From positions 16,678,001-16,742,000 of the forward strand of contig CP075493.1 in assembly GCA_021613535.1 (NCBI GenBank): 64,000 nucleotides of DNA, in the 5' to 3' direction. Position numbers and translations under genes: made by a program. This document shows, in pieces, positions 23,158 through 34,463 of the stretch. This DNA comes from Adineta vaga. Lineage: Eukaryota; Rotifera. Under the pieces are notes generated by a model. The model was not told the DNA's origin. It ran no database searches and saw nothing but the letters and a program-made list of their open reading frames with translations. Within the stretch, counting starts at the first letter, position 1. The number at the start of each line of letters is the position of its first letter.

Positions 23158-24008
23158 AAACTATATGATCATTCAATTGTCATTGTATATTCTACTTAGT
23201 TAGTTTATTAACGATGCTTTTCGATTGTCTTAATTATACTCTGGATTTCTCCACAAGTTATTTCTAACCTGCTCAGCTTCTTGTTTGAAATGAAGATATG
23301 TTTTGCTTTTGTATTCTTCGATATTGTTCGTAAAGAATTTCATTAAGAATACTAATAAATAATATGAATAACGAATAGAAAAATAGAGAGTATAAGTGCT
23401 CTCTGAAATCTTACCTTCATCTACATCCTTTTGTGAAATTCACATATATTTTCAAAGAAAAATAAGTGAATGTAAGTTTTTAGTCAATAAATTTGATCCT
23501 CTCCCTGCTCTTCACTATAGACAAGCATCTATTCCAGATAGGACACCATTACAGACACAACCCTATTATCGCCAACAGACTATGTGAGTTCTACATTTTA
23601 ACTCTAAAGAGGTTGCGCTGATAAACGTTTATTCGATGGGAGAACATTTTTTGTGGATTAGTTCTTCGTGAAGTATTGGGAATAAAAGACATTTCATCTT
23701 ACCATACATTCCTACCTGAGAGAAATGGTTAATGTTATTTCGTCAATGATACATACAAAAGATCTTTTAAAAGCAACATGATTCTATACTTATATGTTTT
23801 TTCTTTCTTCTTTCTGTCTTATAAATTACTCAGACGATGACTGACTCATTATAGAATTTTATTTCTTAGATTTTTCTCTCATTCAATCGTAAACAACACG
23901 TGTCGTTTTCATATAGAAGTGTATTTTACTTGGAAAAAACCAAGTTCTTCATTCTGACATATTTCGTAAGTAAAACCTTGTATTCAGATAAAAGACAAGA
24001 ATATTGAA
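23158..24008. other. Mostly non-coding stretch with exon-like scraps
   Basis: On the minus strand near 23232-23350 an acceptor-like site precedes a frame reading MKFFTNNIEEYKSK to a TAA; a matching donor exists near 23412, but no complete gene could be built. A plus-strand frame at 23396-23587 is equally unsupported. Confidence 0.35.
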
Positions 24009-27000
24009 ATGGCACAAAACTCGGTTACTGTCTGGCTTGATGAAACGTGCGATTCTATTGTTTCTAATGAAATTAATAGTGACACTCATCTTACTTTATG
24101 CAAAATTGATCCATATTTGGTAACATTTCGTGATCTTGATAAATGTGCTGATTATATAATTCAAACAGAAACTGATGAGAAAAAAGTTCTTCTATTAATA
24201 TCAAGTGAAACTCCATCGAAATCTCTTGACGTATTTTTAAAATTAAAGGAGAAATTTTCACATATCGATTCTGTCTATTGCTTTACTTCAAATGAATTTG
24301 ATAGTAATAAACATATTAATGCACCGTCTGGAATTTATACGAATTTTGAATCATTATGTGATAATTTACGAAAACTTCCAGATATACAACGTCATCGGCG
24401 AAAGACCCTTTTTCGTGATGATTTTGCTACATCTTCAATAAGTAATACTGATCCTTCTTCCTTAGTCTCATCATCGATCGATGATATTTCAACAAGCAGT
24501 AGACAAGAAGCTCAATTTATGTATGCACAATTTCTACGCGATATTTTAATCACAATGGATTCATCAGAAGAAGAAATGGTCGAATTTTGTCGTAAGAAAT
24601 GTGCTGATAATCCTATGGATTTGAATGTCATTGACGAGTTTGTAACATATTACGATTCAATCAATGCCATATTTTGGTATACACGCGATACATTTTTGTA
24701 TCGTCTTTTAAATAAAGCACTAAGAGAACAAGATATTGATACTCTTTATTCATTACGTTATTTTATCAAAGATCTTCATTTACAATTAAAACAAAAACAT
24801 ACTACAATGACAACGATTATCAAAACAGAACCGTTGATAGAAACAGTCTATCGTGGACAATTGATGAATAATGAAGAATTTGATAAGAAAATACGATATA
24901 ATACAGGAGGTTTCTTCTCAGTCAATAGTTTTTTATCAACAACATCACATAAAAATTTAGCGATGGTATACGCTGGCAATCGAAGTAAAGATAAAAAATC
25001 TACAGAACAAAGCGTATTATTTCAAATTGATATTGATAAAACTGTTAACAAATTTCCCTATATAAATATATCATCACAAAGCGCATTTGACGAAAGCGAA
25101 GATGAAATTTTATTTACTATGGGTGTAATATTTCGAATAGAATCAGTTCATTTGACTGATGATAATTTTTGGTATGTGAAACTAAAACTAACCGGCGAAG
25201 AAGATGATGAATTGAGAAAATTAGATGAACACATGAGAAAGGATATCATCTCAACAAGTCCACTTGGTAGTTTAGCAAAATTAATGATCACTATGGGTCA
25301 ATATGATAAAGCTGAAAAATATCATCTTATGTTACTTGAAGATTCAACTAATATTGAAGATTTTCAAACACTTTCCATTATTTATAATAATCTTGGATAT
25401 ATTCATTATGAAATGAATCGAGAAGAGAAAGCAATTGAATATTATGAAAATGCACTTGAAATTAAAGTAAAACAATTATTTGAAAATGATTCTTCTCTAG
25501 CATCTACTTATAATAACTTAGCAAATGTTTATCGTCGACAAGGAAAATATGATAAAGCTTTATCATACTATCATAAGGCGATTATTATCGATCTTAATGG
25601 AACAAATCCGAAGTTGAATCAAATCGCAAATCGTTATAATAATATTGGACTTGTTTATCGTGAACAACAACGTTATCATGAAGCATTAGATATGTTTGAA
25701 CAATGTTTGACGATACAATTAGAAGTTCTTCCATCTAATCATCCTAATATTGCAATTTCTTATGGTAATATTTCACAAATATATTATTCTCTTGATGATT
25801 CTGAAAAAACTATTGAATATTTAAATCGAACATTTCAAATTCAAATTAATTCACTTCCACCAAATCATCCAGATCTTTCTAGAACATATAATAGTTTTGG
25901 TCAAATATATATGAAACAAAATAAACTCAAAGAAGCAATAGAAATGTATGATAAATCATTAAAAATTGAATTAAAAACATTTCCTTTAACTCATCCAAAT
26001 ATTTTGATAATATATCATAATATTTCGAAAGTTTACAATTTACTTATTCATGATTGTAATGAAGCAATTGAATATTTAAATCCAATACTTGATATCGAAC
26101 CAGATTCATTATTATCAAATCATTTAGAATTAGCAGGAATTTATTATAATTTATCTAATGCATACTATCGAATGGGTGAATTTGAACAAGCATTAATAAT
26201 TAATGAAAAATCGTTAAAAATCCGTTTAAAATTTTTGCCTACTAATCATAGTGATTTAGCAGCATCGTACAATAATATCTCACAAATCTATGATTCACTT
26301 GGTAATCATAGTAAAGCGATTGAATATTTGGATCATACACTTCAAATTCAAATAAATTCTCAATCACCAAATTATTCAGTTTTGGCATTAACTTATAATA
26401 ATTTAGCTGGAGCATTATATGAACAAGGTGAATTCGAGGAAGCATTGAAATTATATAAAAAATCTCTTCAAATTCGATTAGAAATCTTACCGACAAATCA
26501 TTCGGATATTGCAATATCTTATAATAATATTGCACAAGTTTACAATTCATTAGATGACTATGATGAATCTATTCATTGTATGAATCAAGTACTTCAAATA
26601 CAAATCAATATACTTCCATTAAATCATATCGACTTAGCCAAAACATACAATATGTTAGGCTTATCATATTGTGATCAAGGTCAATTTGAAGACGCATTGA
26701 TAATGCATAACAAAGCTCTAGAAATTCGATTAAATAATTTAATGAATAATCATTCAGATATAGCAGCATCTTATTATAATATATCATTAGTATATTCTAG
26801 GTTAAATGATTATGAAAAATCAATTGAATATTTGAACAAAACACTTAATATAGAGCTTAATTCTTTACCAGCAAATCATCCAGATTTGGCTAAAACATAT
26901 GAAGCTTTAGCTGCAACATTATACAAACAAGGTAACTTTCAAGAAGCATTAACAAATATGAAAAAGTGTTATGCTATTAATTCAAAATATTACAAACGTA

Positions 27001-27098
27001 ATCATCCAAAAATAATTGACAATATTGAAAAACTTTTTATACTAACAGATAAATGTGAACAATCGTCAAATAACAATTCTATATCAGAAATTCTATAA
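24009..27098 (+). CDS. ADP-ribosyltransferase with C-terminal TPR array (intact copy)
   Basis: A 1029-residue single-exon protein. Residues 1-260 form the family's N-terminal domain (VTVWLDE; WYTRDTFLYRLLNKAL). The ART domain follows: VYRGQ (R282), NSFLSTTS (S-T motif near 313) and FDESEDEILF (ExE motif near 362-366), the complete R-S-E set of arginine-specific ARTs. From about 430 there are some thirteen 42-residue TPRs of kinesin-light-chain type (YNNLxxVYxxQGxYxxALxxYxKALxIxLxxLPxNHPDxA). Family knowledge: the ART consumes NAD+ to modify proteins, and the TPR array binds a partner. Substrate and pathway are unknown; an immune or stress role is only a guess. Paralogues lie at 1-937 and 38771-41276. 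Confidence 0.9.
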   Translation: MAQNSVTVWLDETCDSIVSNEINSDTHLTLCKIDPYLVTFRDLDKCADYIIQTETDEKKVLLLISSETPSKSLDVFLKLKEKFSHIDSVYCFTSNEFDSNKHINAPSGIYTNFESLCDNLRKLPDIQRHRRKTLFRDDFATSSISNTDPSSLVSSSIDDISTSSRQEAQFMYAQFLRDILITMDSSEEEMVEFCRKKCADNPMDLNVIDEFVTYYDSINAIFWYTRDTFLYRLLNKALREQDIDTLYSLRYFIKDLHLQLKQKHTTMTTIIKTEPLIETVYRGQLMNNEEFDKKIRYNTGGFFSVNSFLSTTSHKNLAMVYAGNRSKDKKSTEQSVLFQIDIDKTVNKFPYINISSQSAFDESEDEILFTMGVIFRIESVHLTDDNFWYVKLKLTGEEDDELRKLDEHMRKDIISTSPLGSLAKLMITMGQYDKAEKYHLMLLEDSTNIEDFQTLSIIYNNLGYIHYEMNREEKAIEYYENALEIKVKQLFENDSSLASTYNNLANVYRRQGKYDKALSYYHKAIIIDLNGTNPKLNQIANRYNNIGLVYREQQRYHEALDMFEQCLTIQLEVLPSNHPNIAISYGNISQIYYSLDDSEKTIEYLNRTFQIQINSLPPNHPDLSRTYNSFGQIYMKQNKLKEAIEMYDKSLKIELKTFPLTHPNILIIYHNISKVYNLLIHDCNEAIEYLNPILDIEPDSLLSNHLELAGIYYNLSNAYYRMGEFEQALIINEKSLKIRLKFLPTNHSDLAASYNNISQIYDSLGNHSKAIEYLDHTLQIQINSQSPNYSVLALTYNNLAGALYEQGEFEEALKLYKKSLQIRLEILPTNHSDIAISYNNIAQVYNSLDDYDESIHCMNQVLQIQINILPLNHIDLAKTYNMLGLSYCDQGQFEDALIMHNKALEIRLNNLMNNHSDIAASYYNISLVYSRLNDYEKSIEYLNKTLNIELNSLPANHPDLAKTYEALAATLYKQGNFQEALTNMKKCYAINSKYYKRNHPKIIDNIEKLFILTDKCEQSSNNNSISEIL

Positions 27099-27561
27099 TA
27101 AATAATTGCTATCATTGAAAATCTATTCTTATTTCATAAACGATTATTTTCCAAGGTAAGTCCTGTTGTTGAACTTGAGAGTGGATGTGGGTGAGGATGC
27201 ATGCCGGAAAAGGTCAGAACATGAATCTTAGCGTTTATAATATAGATTATAATTAATACCTATACTCTCTCAACAACGTTTAAACGCCTACTCTGACTTC
27301 GTACTCAAAAAACAAATGGAAATAATAAGTACAGTTAAATAGATATTTAAAAGTACATCCATATTAGAAAGATTGAAGAGAAAATAAAATTGCTTTTTTA
27401 ATCTTTTCAAAAATCAATTAAAATCAATAAATACCCTGAATTCTGTTTTTCGTTGGGTACGCACTTAGAAACAAAGTTTCACACACTATATGAAGCAAGA
27501 AAAAAATGAATATTTCTTCAGTATACAAAAAATCGAATATTTATAAGTTAATACTTTTTCA
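27099..27561. other. Non-coding spacer
   Basis: It includes a single G-rich arm (GAGAGTGGATGTGGGTGAGG, about 27177-27196). No partner arm or gene is seen. Confidence 0.5.
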
Positions 27562-29485
27562 ATGATTGGTAAGCGTAGAAGAATACGATGAAATGTATAG
27601 ATTCAAAATTTAAACTGATGAATTTATTTTAGATCACAGTGCTCTTGATCCAATAAGATGTTGGTGTTTGCTAATGATTGTAGCAATTCCAATGATATCA
27701 ACTGAAACTAGAACAGCTTTTCAAGCTGATTCATTTGTTGAAAGTATTGGTGTTAATACTCATTGGGCATTTACAGGGATATATTCTAACAATTATACTA
27801 CTTTAAGAAATAAACTGGGTGAATCTGGTATTCGTTATGTACGAGATGGAACCTTTGCATCTGTTATTTTCAATCGAGCTAATGATCTTTATAATAGTTT
27901 TGGAATCAAAACAAATATGTTAACTGGACGATGGATACCTGGTTATTGGCCAGCACCACTCGATCCAACACAAATTGATGCTGAATTAAACGATATTAAA
28001 ACTTTAGCATTACAAACAGTCGCTGCAATAGAAGCTCCTAATGAATATGATCATTCACATGGTCCTGATACTGATTGGGTATCAACTATTAGAAATTATA
28101 GTATTCTTCTATATAATAAAGTTAAAGCTGATCCATTATTGAAAAATTTCTCTGTCATCGGACCATCATTTGGAACATTCGAAACATATCATGCTGTGGG
28201 TAGTTTAGATTCATATATTGACTATGGAAATCAACATATGTATTATTGGACTTATTGGCCAGGTTTCAGTGGATTTGATAGTAATGGATCTTATAGTATC
28301 GATTGGTTTCTTAATACTTTAGCACCAGAACAATCACCATCTCGTAAAACTATTCAAGCAACTGAAACTGGTCATACTACTTTCACTGAACTTGGTGGTG
28401 TATCGGAAGAAGCGGATGGAAAATATACACTTCGTATATTAGCTGAATTCTTTCGTCGTGGTATTTATCGTACTTATAAATATGAACTTGTAGATCAATC
28501 AATACCAGATAGAGAAGGATTCTTTGGTTTATTAAGAAATAATTTAACGGAAAAACCATCATTTCGAGCAGTGAAAAATTTAATATCAGTATTAAGTGAC
28601 AAAGGATCAAATTTCGCACCAAGTGCATTGACTTATACACTCACTGGTAATCTAACCAATGTTCGACAATTACTTTTTCAAAAACGCAATGGCGATTTTT
28701 ATTTGATGATATGGAATGAAGTATCAAGTTGGAATGTTGCACAGAAATTTGATTTATATCCACTTCCTCAACAACTTCAACTCAGTTTACAAAGTGGTTA
28801 TATACTTGCCAATGCTACACTCTATACTTTCAATAACAATGCCGATCTTCAAACTATCAATCTTTCAATCAATAACAATCAAGTCAACTTCAATGCAACA
28901 GACAGACTTAGTATTATTAGATTAAAAAATGGTACTAATTCAAGCTCGGGAACTTCAACTACAGTTGGAACTTCAACTACAGTTGGAACTTCAACTACAG
29001 TTCGAACTTCAACTACAGTTGGAACTTCAACTACTACTGGAACTGGAATTGGAGGTGTCTATCGAATAACACCAAAATATGCTCCACAATCAGGTCTTTA
29101 TGCACTTGGTGATCAAAATTATGCCTTTGTTAGTCAATCACAATATACAGGTGGTACTAATCAGCAATGGATTATTGAATCACTCAATGATGGTTATTAT
29201 CGTATAACGAATCGTGCTGGTAGTCGAGTACTCAATGTGTATGCGTGTAATCCAAATGATGGAGGTGGAATACAATTATATGATTGGTTAGATTCTGATT
29301 GTCAAAAATGGAAATTTGAATTACTCTCGAATGGATATTATCGTATAACACCAAAACATGCTTTGAATCAATCTCTTGATGTACAAATGTGTACTACTGT
29401 TGGTGGTATCATTGTTCAACAATTGTCTTGGTCAAATAGTGAGTGTCAACAATGGAAATTAGAAAAGATCGGATTAGCTATTTGA
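27562..29485 (+). CDS. Clan GH-A-like glycoside hydrolase with Thr-rich linker and ricin-type lectin domain
   Basis: Best model: a 7-nt first exon (27562-27568) spliced to 27633-29485, giving a hydrophobic leader CWCLLMIVAIPMIS that acts as signal or anchor. Without it the first in-frame ATG is 27674. The catalytic module contains ESIGVNTHW, GIRYVRDG, EAPNEYD (acid/base Asn-Glu at strand 4) and TETGHTT (probable nucleophile at strand 7), the arrangement of clan GH-A glycosidases. A linker of five TSTTVG-type repeats follows, then a ricin-B-like domain with repeated YRIT and CQ-WK/QQW motifs for sugar binding. A secreted polysaccharide-degrading enzyme is likely. A body with no further introns and microbial-like architecture suggest horizontal gain; this is inference. 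Confidence 0.75.
28949..29038 (+). repeat. 18-bp coding tandem repeat (5 copies)
   Basis: GGAACTTCAACTACAGTT is repeated five times with few changes and encodes the GTSTTV linker of the glycosidase. It is a likely site of length variation. Confidence 0.9.
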
Positions 29486-30048
29486 AAAGAAATATATAAT
29501 ATATTGAAGAATTTGAAATAAAAGAAAATGAATAAAATTCGTGTTTTTCTAATTGTTTATTATTTTTATGTACAGAGAATAACGACACCCACACCCTCAA
29601 GATGGTTATTTTCACCTGAGAGAAATTTTTCTTTCCCTGCGTGTAACTGACAATAAGACGCAATATTTACATTTGTATGCTTTTTCATACTTTCAAATAT
29701 TTTCCCCGTTCAAGTCAATATTTCTTCTTTGATTTTCTCTTTTTATATTTAATATACATCTTATATTACGTGTTTGCGATTCACGTCAGATTACAATTTC
29801 TGTTCTTAATCAAATGGGGACATTTTCTCAGATGTGGATTTCTGCATATATCAAATATTTAGTTTTATCTTCTACAAAAATAACAAGAACAAATAATTAA
29901 TCTTTTCCCCACAGGTAATATAGACTTTATCAATAACACATATCTATATATATATGTAGGACAATATATGAAAAACTTAAATTCTCTTGAATACAAATAC
30001 GGTAAGCAGTCTACATTTCACTGAATATAAGCATAACAAACTAATCAA
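29486..30048. other. Non-coding spacer
   Basis: It contains a single right arm, CACCCACACCCTCAAGATGG, near 29585-29604, with no left arm. No gene is seen. Confidence 0.5.
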
Positions 30049-31488
30049 ATGTCTGCAAATGAAATGATTAGTCTTTTATCATTGGATGATAATGAACAAA
30101 AAGATCAAATTCTTGATGATTTACTCAAAAATGGTCGACAATCTTTGATTAAATATAAAGATGATATCATACCGAAAATTTACACAGAAGTCATGGATAA
30201 TAATGATTCAACATTGATGATTTTATTAAAGAAAAATATCGAAGAATCATTCGAAACAAAATATGGTACAAATAATGAATGGTTCATAACATTTCTCAAA
30301 GAATATCAAAATGGAGAAAATCATGAAATCTATGATCGTATTTTAATTCGTACAGTTGATTATGGTTCTCTATATATGAAAGATTGTTCAATATTATCAT
30401 TTAGTTTACAACTTCTTTTCGAAGGACTTGATGATGATTGTATGAATAAAAATAAAGTATTTGATGATCTTTGGTTTACTATTACTAATAATGGTCTACA
30501 ATCGATTACAAAATATTCTGATTACATTATTAAAAATGTTCTAAATGAACAATTAAAAAGTCAATCAACATTATTTCTTGCATTGAAAGAATATTATCGA
30601 GAAAAAGTGTCTACAACAATGAAAGAATGTAAAATTTCAGAAAAACAAAATTTATATGATTTAGTATTAAATGATGTGGTGGAAAATGGTTGGTTAAGTG
30701 ATGTCAAATCAATCAAAGATGAAATAACACCAAAATCATATAATATCTTAGTAGAAAAATTTCGTTCATTTCATCAAAAGGAACCTGAAAAAAGTATGTT
30801 AATTTGATGAGAATATCTTCAGTTCAATTATTTTATATTCAATTTAGATAAACATATATGGACAACAGTAAAATGTGATGGATGCAAAACGAAACCATTG
30901 GTTGGTGATCGATATAAATGTGAAACATGTAGTAATTATGATTTGTGTAGTGCATGTCAGAAGAAAGGACATGAACATAAATTAAAACTTATTCAACCAC
31001 CAAAGAAAGAGAAAAATGAATCAGTTGATTCAGATGCAAAAGAAGAAGAAGAAGAAGAAGAAGACGATGGTAATTCATTTAAACCACGTGCTGGTTTTAC
31101 TGCAGAACAAAATGCATGTCAAAAGGAAGCATTAAAACTTCATAATATTTTACGTGCTCGTCATGGTGTTCCTTCTCTTGTTCTTGATGATGATATTAAT
31201 CGAAAAGCTCAAGCATATGCTGATTATTTGGCACAAAGTGGTCGGTTTCAACATAGTTCAGATCGAAATGGCCTTGGAGAGAATTTATACTGTCAAATGG
31301 GTTCAATGGGAATGGATAAAATTGGAAATGGTACGTAGTTCTCAATGATTAATGTATGTATTTAACTATATTATTCTGTTTGAAATAGGTACAAAAGCTA
31401 CTCAATCATGGTATGATGAAATCAAAGATTATAATTTCAATTGGCCGAGTTTTTCGGGTTCAACAGGTCATTTCACTCAAGTTGTTTG

Positions 31489-31817
31489 TGTAAGTTTTCT
31501 TGTTGTATAACTTCGTGAGTTCTGTTTATTCGTTAACAAGGTGAAAATAATAACAATAAGAAAGTAGGAAGAGAAAGATAAGAGAGATAAGAGAGAAGAT
31601 AAGAACAGATGGCGTAGGTGTTTGTAGGCGTCCATATGAAAATACATACGCGTATTTATACTGGTCAGTTTCCATGACTCATGTCATCATGCGTCATGAT
31701 TACATGATGCAAGAGATAGAAGATATCATATACATCTGACATCATGAGTCATGATAACATATGAACATTTGACATGTGTCATATGATTGAACTGATGCAA
31801 TGTTTTTCATATTAACA
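31489..31817 (-). repeat. 3' LTR
   Basis: 329 bp with TG...CA ends. It contains bZIP-like motifs: TGACTCA at 31675-31681, GCGTCAT at 31691-31697 and TGAGTCA at 31745-31751. Confidence 0.95.
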
Positions 31818-31835
31818 CCTCTGCCTTTAAAATTG

Positions 31836-34463
31836 TTACGACGGTGCATAACGATCAGGTGGTCGCCGTTGCCGACGTGGGTAACGGGGTGATTGTTGAG
31901 GTGCTTGTTGTTGATCAGAAGTTGTTGGGTTGTTGTAGTTCAAAAGATCATCTGGTAAAGCATCTAGATCAATTGATTGGTTGTCTGGTTCTTGACGTAA
32001 TCGAAGTTGATTTTGATGTCGCACACAAGTGTGTCCATTTTGCAATTCAATTTGATACATCATTGAACCTATTCTTTTCTTGATAACTCCTGATTTCCAT
32101 TCAAATTTTTTGTTCTGTTTGTGGTTCATCACCCAAATTTCTTGTTCAAGATCATATTTGCTTATTTGTGTTGGTTTTGATTTTGTTAAATTTGGATGTA
32201 GTCGTGCAAGATCCGTTCGAATTGGTCTTTGAAAAGGTGCTTCAGCTGGAGCAATACCAGTTGTTGTATGAGGTGTCCAACGATAGGTTCGTAAAACATT
32301 TCGTAATGCAACTGATTTATTTGTTTGACCTGATTGTTGTTCCTTGATCATACCTTCCTTGAAAGATCTAACAAATCTTTCAGCAATTCCATTGCTAGGA
32401 GGATGGTACGGTGCTGTGGTGATACTTTGTATTCCATACTTGTTATAAAATTCATTCATTTCGAAACTGGTAAATGGTGGTCCATTATCCGATACCAATG
32501 TTGTCGGTGGACCTAACCAATCGATGGCTTGTTCGAGTACATTGTAAAGATTCTTTGCACTTGTATCATTTCCCATATCTGCAACAAAAGGAAATTTTGA
32601 TTTTGCATCAACCATTACCAACCATTTCGAGTTCCAAAGAGGTCCAAGAAAATCCATGTGCACACGAGACCAATTATGTTCAGGTTCTGGCCATGGTTTG
32701 AAATCTTCTTTTGGTTTAGGTGCTGCTGCTGCACATATTTTACATGACTTAGCCATGTTTTCGATATCCATTTCCATCTTTGGCCACCAGCAATGAACAC
32801 GTGCTAATTGTTTCATTTTGATAACACCAAGATGTCCACGATGAATCATTTGTATAACACGATGTCGTAATGATTTTGGTATGACTACTTGTGTATCCTT
32901 CAAGATACATCCATGTGCTACTGATAATGATTTCCGTATTGTAAAATATGGAAAAAGATCAGGATTGTTTTTCTTTGACATTGATTTCGGCCATGTATTC
33001 AATAAAAAATTTTTAATCAGATGAAGATGTTCATCTGCAGCTACAGCTGCTTGAATTTTCTTTGAATCAACAGGACCATCTTCAATAACTTGAGCTTGAA
33101 TTCGGTTGACTTGAACGGATTCATCATCAACAAATGATTTATCTTCACCAGCAGGTAACCTTGACAAACCATCAGCATTACCATGTTGTTGTGTAGGTTT
33201 GTATCTAATCGTATAATTGTAACCCATCAATGCAATGGACCATCTTGAAAGACGATTTGCAGTTGTTATTGATATACCTTTTGCTGGATTAAAGATTGCC
33301 AGTAAAGGTCTATGATCAGTTACCAATTCGAAAGACTTTGCTGCCAGATATTGGTGGAATTTTCTTATTCCATATACGATGGAAAGTGCTTCTTTCTCTA
33401 TCTGGCTGTAATTTCTTTCAGCTGGATTGAGAGTTTTCGATGCGTGTGCGATGGGTTTTTCAGTTCCATCGGCGTATCTGTGCATCAATACAGCTCCAAT
33501 TCCATAACTGCTTGCATCTGTTGCGAGAATTAATGGGAGTTTTTGATCGAAGTGCACCAGCATAGTTGTTTCTTCCAATTGCTTTTTTAAGGTGTCAAAA
33601 GCTTTTTGACATGAACTATCCCATTTCCATTTTACATTGTTTTGTCTTAATCGATTCAATGGAGCACAAAGATGCGAGAAATTTGCAATGAATTTCCCAT
33701 AATAGTTAATTTTTCCGATGAAAGCTTCAACTTGTTTCACATCAGTTGGTGTTGGTAAATTTTTAATTGCTACAACTCGAGTAGGATCGGGTTGTTTACC
33801 ACTTGAATTGATTATATAACCAAGATAGACCACTTCATCTTGGAAAAATGAACACTTTTCCATGTTACACCGAAGACCAAAATCGGCCAGTTTTGCCAAA
33901 ACCAAATCCAATGTTTCCAAATGTTCTTTTTCATCTTTTCCAGTGATTAATATGTCGTCTAAGTATGCTATACTGTTTGGCACACCAGCAAGAACTTGAT
34001 CAACTATGCGCTGGAAGATCGCAGGCGCATTTGAGATGCCAAAAGGCATCCGATTGTACTTGAACAGGCCCAATGGTGTGTTTATAACCACCAATTCTTT
34101 GCTGCTGTCGAGTTCGACTTGAAGATATGCATCTGTCAAGTCTAATTTTGTAAATTTTTCACCATTATTGAGTCGGGTAAGAAGTTCATCAATTGGTGGT
34201 ATAGGATGTTGATCCACGAGCATTTGTGAATTGATGGTTACCTTGAAATCTCCGCAGATGCGGATTTTTCCTGAAGGTTTACGAACTGGAACTATTGGTG
34301 CTGCCCATTGTGAAATGTCAATTTTCTCCAAAATTCCATTTGTTACATTTCTTTGTATTTCTTCCTTCACTCCATCTAAATATGCGAATGGTAAAGGACG
34401 TGGTTTGAAGAATTTCGGTACAGCATTGGGAACCAGTTGTATATGTGCTTTGACTTTGTACAA
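31836..34463 (-). CDS. pol: pol: reverse transcriptase-RNase H-integrase
   Basis: About 875 codons. It opens with the RT fingers (PNAVPKFFKPRPLPFA), then FTKLDLTDAYLQVELD and the YLDD catalytic box (YLDDILITG). RNase H shows ILATDASSYGIGAVL and the VTDHRPL block. The integrase has an H-x-H...C-x2-C zinc motif (HRGHLGV...CKIC) and the core HMDFLGP, SDNGPPF and PSNGIAERF (DDE). The C-terminus is rich in Gln, Pro and Arg; no clear chromodomain. The frame is -1 relative to gag-protease and lacks a natural ATG at its start, so expression needs a frameshift, or the shift is a recent 1-nt lesion. Confidence 0.93.
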   Translation of the reverse strand: MYKVKAHIQLVPNAVPKFFKPRPLPFAYLDGVKEEIQRNVTNGILEKIDISQWAAPIVPVRKPSGKIRICGDFKVTINSQMLVDQHPIPPIDELLTRLNNGEKFTKLDLTDAYLQVELDSSKELVVINTPLGLFKYNRMPFGISNAPAIFQRIVDQVLAGVPNSIAYLDDILITGKDEKEHLETLDLVLAKLADFGLRCNMEKCSFFQDEVVYLGYIINSSGKQPDPTRVVAIKNLPTPTDVKQVEAFIGKINYYGKFIANFSHLCAPLNRLRQNNVKWKWDSSCQKAFDTLKKQLEETTMLVHFDQKLPLILATDASSYGIGAVLMHRYADGTEKPIAHASKTLNPAERNYSQIEKEALSIVYGIRKFHQYLAAKSFELVTDHRPLLAIFNPAKGISITTANRLSRWSIALMGYNYTIRYKPTQQHGNADGLSRLPAGEDKSFVDDESVQVNRIQAQVIEDGPVDSKKIQAAVAADEHLHLIKNFLLNTWPKSMSKKNNPDLFPYFTIRKSLSVAHGCILKDTQVVIPKSLRHRVIQMIHRGHLGVIKMKQLARVHCWWPKMEMDIENMAKSCKICAAAAPKPKEDFKPWPEPEHNWSRVHMDFLGPLWNSKWLVMVDAKSKFPFVADMGNDTSAKNLYNVLEQAIDWLGPPTTLVSDNGPPFTSFEMNEFYNKYGIQSITTAPYHPPSNGIAERFVRSFKEGMIKEQQSGQTNKSVALRNVLRTYRWTPHTTTGIAPAEAPFQRPIRTDLARLHPNLTKSKPTQISKYDLEQEIWVMNHKQNKKFEWKSGVIKKRIGSMMYQIELQNGHTCVRHQNQLRLRQEPDNQSIDLDALPDDLLNYNNPTTSDQQQAPQQSPRYPRRQRRPPDRYAPS

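Noticed and set aside
26242-26787. Minus-strand frames inside the TPR array
   Set aside because: They are shadows of the repetitive TPR codons of the plus-strand gene.
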